A stretch of 64,000 bases of DNA from Daucus carota subsp. sativus (Eukaryota > Streptophyta > Magnoliopsida > Apiales > Apiaceae): contig NC_030381.2 of NCBI RefSeq assembly GCF_001625215.2, positions 37,942,689-38,006,688 on the forward strand. Reading direction: 5' to 3'. Position 1 is the stretch's first letter, and each line of letters opens with the position of its first letter. Under the pieces are notes generated by a model. That model ran no database searches. It worked only from the letters and a program-made list of their open reading frames with translations, and was not told the DNA's origin. Of this stretch, positions 55,437 through 64,000 are shown in pieces. The position numbers and the translations under genes are program-made.

Positions 55437-56660
55437 GTGGGTTTAATGGGCTCATGGATGTGGGCCCAAAGTCTGATTTGTCAAAGCCTGTAGCCCTTCA
55501 CATATCATGATTTTCATTATACGGTATTAATATGTTCATCGGGTAAAAAAAGAAAAAAAAACTTAAAATATTGAATTTTTCATTGGGTGTTATTATAGGG
55601 ATTTTTCGATTTTTTTATGCTGATTTGACATTCGATTGTTACCGTGAATCAAATTATTCTTTAAATAAACAACAAATTACACGTACTATTTTTCTCGCTA
55701 ACTAAAATTAGTGTGGTACATGACAGAAGTACTCGTACAAATTGAGATTTGAGAAAGTTTAGGTTTGGATAAATCCCGACAGGATTAGACTGTATTCCGC
55801 CTCTGTTCTACGTTTACTTGGTTAAATACATTTGAGCCGAAAATTATAATTATAATATTAAAAAATAAAATTTATATTTCAAAATAAAATAAATTCGAAA
55901 TTTAATTTATTTGAAAAGTGTTGCTCATTTGAACAAGCTCCTCTGGTTAAAAGTCCACCTACATATAAAATTCAAAAGTTTGTTATATGCATAGTTGTTG
56001 GTAAAAGAGTGAGACTGCAACTTTAATTAAATTAATTTTATTTTTCTGAGCCAAATAAATACGTTTACTGTGTTAAAGACTTTTTTTTTTTTTTTGGAAC
56101 TATACTGTGTTAAAGACTTGAAGTGGATCGATAAGAGAAAATAATATGATAAAGGAATCCAGAACACATACAATATTTGGGCTTCTGGACTATAATAGAT
56201 GAGATATGGGATCCATCAAATCAGGGCTTATATTATATTGGGTTTCTGTCCAAGGAGGCTTATTTATATACCATTACTCAGGTTTGGGTTGAAAAACACG
56301 TTTACTATTCGAAACGTATGAACAATTTAACCATTGTACCAAATTTGGGCTTCTGAACCAACATTGGTGGTTGTCTAATGGAGAAAATTTGACATGGGCC
56401 TCAATGACAGCCCAACAAACGAAACTAATTTAAACTGGGAAACTTTTCCGGAACAAATATTTAATGCAACACAATAACAAAATATAATACGAAATTCAAA
56501 TCAAATTTTAGTCGCACGATATGCCTGTGACACGATCCTTAAAGAGTTTAAAGGATAATTTTTTCGTACGATGATATTTGGCATACCTTTTTAATAATTA
56601 GACTGCATAGTTAAATATATTATTTATAATTTATTTTCAATAATAACATATAATTAAAAT

Positions 56661-57213
56661 GGGTTAATTATCAAGTTGGTCACTGAAGTGGGCTTAATGT
56701 ATCAAGTTGGTCACTGAACTCAAAACGGTATTAAGATGGTCACTGAAGTGGCCATAAATATCAAACAAGTACCTTGAAATATGAGTTCAAGCACTAAAAA
56801 TATTATTTATAAAGTTTTACACATTATTTTTGAATGTTACCAAAACCAAGTAAAAGGTTATGACTTCTAATATTTATGACAAAAAATTTAGATTTTATCA
56901 AGTTTATTTATTATTTATATTTTATTATATAGTTATTTCTTTGTTTTAATTAAAAATAAATAATAAATAAATTTGATAAAATCTAAATTTTTTGTCATAA
57001 ATATTAGAAGTCATAACATTTTACTTGGTTTTGGTAACATTTAAAAATAATATGTAACACTTTATAAATAATATTTTTAGTGCTTGAACTCATATTTCAA
57101 GATACTTGTTTGATATTTATGACCACTTCAGTGACCATCTTGATACCATTTTGAGTTCAGTGACCAACTTGATACATTAAGCCCACTTCAGTGACCAACT
57201 TGATAATTAACCC
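56661..57213. mobile_element. Long-hairpin MULE-type MITE (553 bp)
   Basis: Target duplication TAATTAAAAT (56651-56660 and 57214-57223). Ends GGGTTAATTATCAAG and CTTGATAATTAACCC are perfectly inverted for 15 bp. Inverted similarity then continues for nearly the whole length: TTGGTCACTGAAGTGGGC near 56675 pairs with GCCCACTTCAGTGACCAA near 57181. The high arm identity indicates a young insertion. It is related to the copy in MIRO intron 13. Confidence 0.92.
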
Positions 57214-57769
57214 TAATTAAAATTTTAATTTACATAAAAATCAACAACAACAATAATTTTTACTCTCCATTCACTCACCTAAAAATTTATATTAAAAATA
57301 AAATTTATAATAAACAGAGAGAATATTAGTATATCGATAAAAGTGTAGATAGTCTAAATGTAAACACAATTGGAACTCGTTTAACCGAGCTTATAACTTA
57401 TGATTTATATGGTAAGCTGGAGCTTAAAAAATTTGTTTGGGTGATTTTGACTTTCTAATGACTTATGAGTTATCTCCTATCATAGAAAATTCTTTAGTTA
57501 AAAAGTAAATTGACATATCAAATATAAAAAATATAACCAACTTCTTGAAAAAATCACACTCCAACCACATCCATCTGTTATCTATAATCTTAGTCAACAT
57601 ACTATGGATGACTATATTTGTCGAACCTGTACAGACCGGTAGGAAATCTGTAAAAAAATTACGTATCATTTATTATCATATTGAACCGATATATTATATT
57701 TTAGCAATCTAAAATATTAATGACATACTATCTAAATTATAAACAACCAATATAACCAACACACACAAT

Positions 57770-57988
57770 GGGCATGTTTGTGGTGAAGAAGCAGAACTGG
57801 CTTCTGCTTCTTTTGACTGTTTGTATAAAAAAGTAGAAGCACTTTTAAAAAACTGAGAATGCTAACTTCTGTCTCACAGCTTCCGCTTCTTTTCCAAACA
57901 CTTTATCAACTTATTTACTTCTCACTTGTACTCCGCTTTTTTAATTTAAGCAAGAAACTACTTCTTTTAAGCTAACCCAAACGGCCCC
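57770..57988. mobile_element. Tourist-like MITE (probable)
   Basis: Left end GGGCATGTTTG and right end, other strand, GGGGCCGTTTGGG. Inner arms AGAAGCAGAACTGGCTTCTGCTTC and GAAGCAC/AAAGTAG words are inverted. No clear 3-bp duplication was found, so the ends are approximate. It resembles the element at 876-1117 in its arm sequence. Confidence 0.5.
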
Positions 57989-58038
57989 AATGTATTACAG
58001 GTTCAGGAAATTTTACCTAATGTCTTATAGGTCCAATT

Positions 58039-58234
58039 TGTTGAGTGTGTGTCAACCCAAGTCCCACATCAAAAAGATAAAGAAGATTTATCTTGAATAT
58101 AAGCAGCCAAAGAACTCCATTAGTATGAGGTCTTTTGGGAGGAGTCCGAAAGCAAATCCGTGCGGGCTTGGCCACGGCCAAGAGCGGACAATATCATAAT
58201 AATGCGGAGTTAATGGGTGTTGCGCGGTCTAACA
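58039..58234 (+). repeat. TRIM left LTR
   Basis: It begins TGTTGAGTGTGTGTCAACCC and ends GCGCGGTCTAACA. It matches the right LTR through AAGTCCCACATC and AGATAAAGAAGATTTATCTTG, GCAAATCCGTGCGGGCTTGG and GTTAATGGGTGTTGCGCGG. Confidence 0.93.
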
Positions 58235-58451
58235 AGTGGTATCAGAGCGAGGTTATGAAGTTAATCCTGTGGTTGCAGGCTGTAGTGGTGTGATGTGGGC
58301 TTTCCAAAACTGCAGTTAGGGGTCTTGGACAGCTTGTGTCGAAAGTCTTCCCGACTAAGGGGTCGGACGGCGTGTCCCGCAAGATGAGGAGCCGATGAGT
58401 AGCGGCGGTATAAGAGTCAGAAGATTGGTGGTTCTTGGATTAAGGGGAGAT

Positions 58452-58645
58452 TGTTGAGTGGGTGTCAACCCAAGTCCCACATCGGAAAGATAAAGAAGAT
58501 TTATCTTGCATATAAGAAGCCAAAGAACTTCATTAGTATGAGGCTTTCTGGGAGGAGTTTGAAAGCAAATCCGTGCGGGCTTGGCTACGACCAGAGCAGA
58601 CAATATCATACTATTGCAGAGTTAATGGGTGTTGCGCGGCCAACA
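58452..58645 (+). repeat. TRIM right LTR
   Basis: It begins TGTTGAGTGGGTGTCAACCC and ends GCGCGGCCAACA, followed by the CAATT duplication. Differences from the left LTR are scattered substitutions and small indels, usable for relative dating. Confidence 0.93.
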
Positions 58646-59016
58646 CAATTTAGCCAACGATTATAATCAACCTCATTGGATATGCTCTTAGAAATATAAT
58701 AATAAAAAAGGGTGATTTATAAGTAATTTATGTATTATGATTTATGAGTAATTTCTATCCAAAAAAATTGGAAAAAAAAAGTCAATGAAAAGGATTATCT
58801 CAAACTAATTTATTTCTAATTTTAAACCGACTTGTGATGACTTATTACATAAACAGACGTTTTTGAGTTTAAAGTCGAAAATGACTTAAAAACCCAGATT
58901 TCAAGCCCAGAGGAACCGGCTCCGAACAATCTCGAAATTTAATGGATCTAAATATATATTATATTTTATGATAATAATTATATTTTATATTTTAAATATG
59001 ATCATAAATTATGTTA

Positions 59017-59828
59017 GGGTTTTTTTTCATAAATACCCAAGTCAAAAAGATTTTTTGCAAAAATACTGTCATTTTTTAAAATAAATTGCAAAAATACTAT
59101 CATTCTTTTTTTTTTTGGGCAAAAATACGATTTTGCATATGCAACTAAATATGCAACTACGAGCAACCATACTTGCAACTACATAAGCAATTTTAAAAAA
59201 AAAATTGTTAAAATTATATTAAGTTGCATAATAAGTTGCATCTAGTTGCAAATGCAGGAAAATGAGTACCCCTGCGGGGCCAGTACTAATATCACGAAGC
59301 AATCATAAAATCAACTAAAAGCAGCCACTAAATCAACTTAAAGCAACCATTACGATGAAGAAGATGGATAGATAAAGATGCTGATGAATGTCGTAGTGTT
59401 GTGAAGATGCGGAAACGGTATGTACGCACTGTGAACAACAATCTCTCCTTGCTCGGGTGTTGGTAACTCAATCCCAACCGGAATCTTCTCGAGATCGAGA
59501 ATCAGAAGCAACCGATTCGGAACTATACGAAACCTGATGCTACTGATGTATGAATGTGAACCGAAGAAAGTTGATTGATCGTCAATTGAAAAACGGTCAT
59601 ACTATTGAGATGAAGTAGTGTGTGGCTGAAGGAAGGCCGTGGTGTGGTGATGGGTTTGTACGCGCCCGCTGGGGTTAATAAAGTGGCTAATGGGGGTGGG
59701 TGGTTAAGATATTATTTTTGCAATTTAATTGATTATATGTTATAAAAGATAGTATATTTGCAAGATTTTAGAGAATGTAGTATATTTGCAAATAAATAAC
59801 CAAAAGTTAGTATATTTGGTAAATTCCC
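59017..59828. mobile_element. Second TTGCAAC-type MULE-like element (812 bp)
   Basis: A perfect 9-bp duplication, ATTATGTTA, flanks it (59008-59016 and 59829-59837), with GGG and CCC termini. As in the 13080 element, the terminal regions are built from TTGCAAAAATACT words, and part of the interior (59140-59270) carries repeated GCAACTA/GTTGCAT words plus a small GC island, CCCCTGCGGGGCC. Unlike that element, it contains about 300 bp of ordinary-complexity sequence (59340-59640). Confidence 0.85.
59362..59607 (-). other. Open frame inside the MULE-like element (possible captured fragment)
   Basis: On the minus strand an uninterrupted frame of about 75-80 codons crosses the ordinary-complexity interior. 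It includes VPNRLLLILDLEKIPVGIEL and PTPEQGEIVVHSAYIPFPH. It has an upstream stop just before it and no convincing ATG, so it is not an autonomous gene. The protein-like composition suggests a captured piece of a host gene, but I recognise no family. Chance cannot be excluded. Confidence 0.35.
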
Positions 59829-61811
59829 ATTATGTTAAATTTCCCATGAGTAAAAATAATATTTGGAAGGCACTTGGTTGGGGAAGAGTATATCATGACA
59901 TGCTTGCATAAATCGGGAATCATAACTAATTAAATCAGGATTTATGGAAATTTATCAGAATATTTTTTTTGATAAATCAAGAAATTTTAGTCACATTAGT
60001 AAAACATTTTTAAAATTTTAATCGGGACACTTTAGAACACTGCTGTTTACTATTTTTTACAATACCGTTTTAAGTAAAAAATATACATCATGTTCTCACA
60101 AATATAGTGCTATATTTTGCTCAAAAAATCTTTCAGCCAGGACCCATAAATCCTTCATATACAAAGCATGTGTCGAATACTTATTTTCTGAAAAAAGACA
60201 AGAATAATTCCACTTTTTACGGAATGCAGTGGGGGCCAATTTTCAAGATAATTAACAATTGTACCAAGCCCAGATACTCTTGTTAATCTCAATTAGCAGG
60301 CACTTAAAGATGATAAGATACTGCTGTATGCACAAATATAGTTGATGAAAAAACCTCAAAGCTTAATCATGCAATGCATTAGCAATTTATGGAAAAACAA
60401 AGGGAAGTGCCATCAGACAGGAACCTAACTGAGAAATGAAAAATGAGGCTGACAACAAGTAATGGAAACAAGTGATCACATCAGTCGAAAGAGGTCTCAT
60501 TGTACTCTTACCATAAGATATCCTGCTTATGCATTCTCAGTGGCCTCTCCACTTATATCTTATCATTTGTCTCCTGCAAAATGCAAGACCTCACCTCCAT
60601 TGCCATTAATCCGAAGCACTCGGTCCATGATGCATCTAGTGAACCGTCCTGTCTTAGTCGACTAGTGTACTTATTCGGTCATGCTCAGTCATTTCATCTG
60701 CATAGTCGGAACACCAACACATTTTATTAGGTTGCGTAACAGAAAGCTAATAGGATGAGAGTTTACTGGAGGAAACACAATCAAAGGCATAATGAAGATC
60801 ATTAAGCTACGAAAAACATAGAACCAGAAGGGTCTGCTTACATTTAGTCAAACAGATATAATTTTTTGGTTAATGCATTGTCATCCACTAAATAGAACAG
60901 TAGAAATTAGTTCATGGTATTAGTATAATCTATGAGATAACGACAAACTACCCCACCATAAGACCGTATTATGGACATATTGCAGCTCAAAAAGCTTCGA
61001 GAGTGAGCAGCTAAAGGTAGCTAGCAAGTCATTGGTCAGTGTTTCAACAAACCCGTACCAAGTGTAGTACATACATCATGATTCATGCCCACTGGGGAAT
61101 CGAGAGAGAGTGCAGTATTTGATGTCACCTCTTCTGAGTAGACTGATTTGGACTTTTATGAAAGCATTACTCGATATTTCAGGGCATGTCCACTAAGCTA
61201 ACTAGAATATGCTCACATTTTGCGGCAAGTGTTTTATTGGTTCTACTCCTAATAGCATTACGTTCATGCCCATTAATCCTTACAAGTTCAGCTCATTCAA
61301 CGTTTATCTAATGGTTTTAAGAGACCTGGTTGATCAAGCCTAATCCGTGGAGCTTACTAGTTGTTAACTATCTATGTGTCTAGTTACATTCAAGAAAAAA
61401 TTACAGATGAGCATGTCAGTGAGTTTGCTGTCACGTGAACATAAGCGTTTAGAAATCACTTGTGCAATTCGCTACAGCAAAGTTGCAGCTGAGAATTATC
61501 TACTTTAACCTGTTAATATTGAAACACAAAATAACAGCATTCTACTTATGTAACATATGTATCTTGAAAGTAGATAGACTCGGAGTAAAGATAGTTTATC
61601 TAAAACATGATCTTAAGCTGATTAACAATTGGGTAAAAATTTGCACCAAACTTTGGATTTACGTACGTGTTTCTCTGTTCTGTTTTCTTCTAATATACGC
61701 ACCTGTTACGTTCACTTCCTCTCAACATATCCATGACCTGATAGTGAGAACAGAATAAGAAATGTTTTCTGATTGATACGCATTCCTTTTAAAAATCACA
61801 CTGATGACACA

Positions 61812-63152
61812 TCAGAGCCGATAATTACCCACTATGCGTGTGCCATCAATATAGTCAATCCTGCAATAAGAAAAGTGAATCATTAAAATTGCATAATTGT
61901 AGGATTCATAAAATAATGGACAATAAAGGAGATGAAAATCATATAAAACGAAGTTTCATATGCAATGCATGAACAAGCTGACAAATTTCAACAGAGAAAG
62001 GATGAGAGAGATTAGTGACCATCTTAACGCACTAATTCTCCACGATAATGGATGTTTTAAACTTTTGTCATGTTATTCAAAATTCAGAAATAACCTAGGA
62101 CCTTGAGCAAAAGTTTAAACACAGCATATTGACAAGTTTTACCACTAGTATTTACCCGGAATCCAATTCAGCTCGGGTGACCTATCTAAGACCATGTCCC
62201 GTGAAGCCTCGAGACACTTAAGTGTGCATATTTGTCCAGGAGGAAATTATGCTCTTCTACTCTTGACCTCTATTGACTAAACTTGACAGATAAATCTTAC
62301 ACGGTTAAGGACTCTTCTTACTTTATCCGAGTTCCAGACTGATGTCTTTCCGTGTGGATAATGTGTGAAGAATCTCAGTGTAAATGGCTATAATGGTGCA
62401 AATCTTTGATTTGGACCTAAAGCAAGAATTAGAGGTGAAAAATTAGGTAGAAAGAATAATATATTGTTCCTCCTTTTCTTCCTTTTTGTCTTAGCTTGTA
62501 AAATTCATTTCTTCCTAGGGTCAACATCAAAAGAGAACTGCAGCCATCACTTTAACAAATTCAATATCTCTGAGAAAACTTAGTGGGTTGATAAAATTTG
62601 TCGTACAACCACCGTACGTTTGCTTAAAATAAGTCATCATTGGACTCACATTTAATAGTACTGCTGTACCCAAAAGAATACAGGATGACGCGTAATTGCA
62701 CGCATGCTACAAAGCACTGGCACATGAAAATGAATATCTAGAAACTATGTAGTTCAAATCACTGAATGAGAGCACTTCCCCTGACGACTATGGCCATGGC
62801 ATGTTTGTTTCATTTTATAGTGTCTCGGATAGAACTAATATTTGTTCAGTAAGTACATTTAAACGCTAAGGGATCTATCTGCTATTGATTCAATTATCAG
62901 GCAACAAGTAAAATCAAATTGTTTACTTACCAAGGTCTAAAACTGTCTCTGCAGCATCTCTTAAAATTAAGGAGTAATTCTGAAAGCAAGAATTGCTAGT
63001 GTAAACATTTAAAGTAAGATAAAACAAACTTACATCATAGGCATGGATAGTAGCCCAACATGATATACCGCATTAGAGCCTTGTGATGGCATCACTTTCT
63101 GACTGATCATCATTGGTTTGGCAGATTTATCCTTTGCCATATAATATTGTAC
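61812..63152 (-). CDS. Candidate 3' end of an unidentified minus-strand gene (partial)
   Basis: Two segments splice in frame on the minus strand. One is 63152-63034, encoding VQYYMAKDKSAKPMMISQK… to …HVGLLSMPM. The other is 61860-61812, encoding IDYIDGTRIVGNYRL and a stop. Acceptors TATAG and TTGCAG and donor ATGTAAGTT are all good. A preceding segment ending YLSLPEQ at 63597 would join in phase, but an in-frame TGA lies just upstream of it, so the 5' part is unresolved. Either the gene continues through an exon I cannot place, starts at the ATG in YYMAKDK, or is a decayed fragment. I do not recognise the product. Confidence 0.3.
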
Positions 63153-64000
63153 CTATACTGATTAAATTGGAGTCATTTCGGTAAATGTCACAGCTAATTG
63201 ACCATATAGTATGGCCATTCAGAAAATCAGGTTTCAGTGTACATGCATACGCAACTTAATGCCATCTGATACACGATTTTAATGATAGAAAATGTATATC
63301 AATTACAATTACAAATACAAACACAAGTAACAAGCATGATAGAACAGTCCAGATCATCAGGATTTTCTTGTTGCTGCATGATTAAGCAACCATTTCTCAT
63401 ATTAATAAGCATGAAAAGTGATTTGGCATAGAGATTCAATCTTGTTACTAGACTTTAGATGTCAAACTATAATATGTGGTGGAATTATCATATACATGTT
63501 GTACTACTAAAGTGAAATTACATATGAAGATGACAATAGTAGCTCGGCATATAGCACACATCTGTAATCAAATTATATCCAGAATAAGATACTGACCTGC
63601 TCAGGAAGCGACAAGTAATATCATGTCTAGACTCGTGTAATTACAGTCTATGGTTAAAAATGTTGAAGTTTTTTTCATCAGACTGATGGTTAGGTGCGCA
63701 AGAGGCCAATGTCCACTTTGCTACTTATGTACAACTAGTATAACGCCCACTTATTATACCTCGTGGGATCCATGAGTGCATATGTACACTGAACCAGAAA
63801 CACACACATACCCGCATACCTTATAAATATGATAGTTAGCTCACATTTCCTCTAAGCAAAACATTATTTGCTTCAAGAGAAAAGGCAAGAGCAACAAGAA
63901 ACAGATAATCATGAACTCAACCACAATAGATATTCCAACGGAAGGCCAAACTGTGCTTAACCAGAAGAAGAAATTTAACTTTCATACTTATGTTTCCTCT
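63153..64000. other. Right-edge sequence, no supported gene
   Basis: AT-rich sequence with no convincing exon on either strand. If the candidate gene at 61812-63152 is real, its upstream introns and exons should lie here and beyond the window edge. Confidence 0.4.

Larger units (their letters stand above)
58039..58645 (+). mobile_element. Complete TRIM retroelement (607 bp)
   Basis: Two direct LTRs (58039-58234, 196 bp; 58452-58645, 194 bp) both start TGTTGAGTG and end in ACA. A 5-bp duplication, CAATT, flanks the whole (58034-58038 and 58646-58650). Two bases after the left LTR is TGGTATCAGAGC (58237-58248), the primer-binding site for initiator tRNA-Met. A purine tract, AAGGGGAGA, precedes the right LTR. 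The 217-bp interior has no gag or pol frame. Each LTR contains a short open frame that is not a gene. The LTRs differ at a noticeable number of positions, so it is not brand new. Confidence 0.93.
55440..61811. other. Transposon-rich, gene-poor region
   Basis: No supportable protein gene. It contains the hairpin MITE at 56661, a Tourist-like element near 57770-57988, the TRIM at 58039 and the MULE-like element at 59017. The remaining unique sequence (55450-56650, 59840-61800) is AT-rich with only short open frames of no recognisable character. Confidence 0.55.

Noticed and set aside
58039..58234. 5S-rRNA-bearing LTR (Cassandra-type TRIM)
   Set aside because: Primer site and size fit a TRIM, but I could not find the 5S internal promoter boxes in the LTR.
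58237..58248. TGGTATCAGAGC as part of a tRNA gene
   Set aside because: Only the 12-base complement of the initiator-Met tRNA 3' end is present, positioned exactly as a retroelement primer-binding site.
57990..58666. Two similar 70-residue open frames as a duplicated gene pair
   Set aside because: They are the same frame read through the two LTRs of one TRIM.
62938..62985. An additional exon (NYSLILRDAAETVLDL) in the right-edge candidate gene
   Set aside because: Splice sites look good, but joining from 63034 gives an immediate in-frame stop; skipping it keeps the frame to a natural end. It may be an alternative exon.

Overview
This window is eukaryotic plant nuclear DNA, almost certainly from a core eudicot. 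The coding density is low, the non-coding DNA is AT-rich, and introns follow GT-AG rules. The gene content is plant-specific: a WPP-domain RanGAP, the plastid dynamin-like FZL, a plant MIRO, and a TT8/AN1-type flavonoid bHLH. The genus cannot be fixed from sequence alone. I rebuilt exon structures by hand by joining reading frames across splice sites. All seven multi-exon or leader-intron models close in frame. The lengths of RanGAP, FZL, MIRO and XPD are close to the lengths I recall for their Arabidopsis homologues.

Layout: 1-3,590 is AT-rich and gene-free. A RanGAP1-like gene (+) has a 1.7-kb intron in its 5' leader and an uninterrupted coding region (5371-6987). A three-copy 89-bp tandem repeat (7404-7668) separates it from an unrecognised six-exon coiled-coil gene (+, 7860-9406). 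That gene converges on an unrecognised five-exon basic/coiled-coil gene (-, 9845-12796). A MULE-like element packed with TTGCAAC repeats lies at 13080-13943, and a fold-back element at 15657-15907. FZL (+, 16449-25533, 11 exons) converges on MIRO (-, 26818-36948, 14 exons). MIRO is divergent from XPD/UVH6 (+, 38937-47950, 12 exons), which converges on a TT8-like bHLH gene (-, 48736-53945, 7 exons). From about 55.4 kb to the right edge the window is mostly transposon-derived: a hairpin MITE, a complete TRIM retroelement and a second TTGCAAC-type MULE-like element. A weak candidate for the 3' end of another minus-strand gene lies at 61812-63152.

The genes do not form one pathway. RanGAP serves nuclear transport and division. 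FZL and MIRO are membrane GTPases of plastid and mitochondrion. XPD is the TFIIH helicase, and TT8 controls anthocyanins and proanthocyanidins. FZL and UVH6 are, to my knowledge, also close neighbours on Arabidopsis chromosome 1, so part of this order looks ancestral.

The most interesting observation is a 970-bp hAT element (53975-54944, perfect 8-bp target duplication GCTGAAAC). It sits only 29 bp upstream of the TT8-like start codon, downstream of the gene's apparent TATA box and therefore probably inside the 5' UTR. It carries a truncated transposase frame on the same strand. Many other elements could be delimited to the base by their target duplications, and most lie in introns of the housekeeping genes. 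One FZL intron uses a GC-AG donor that the reading frame requires.
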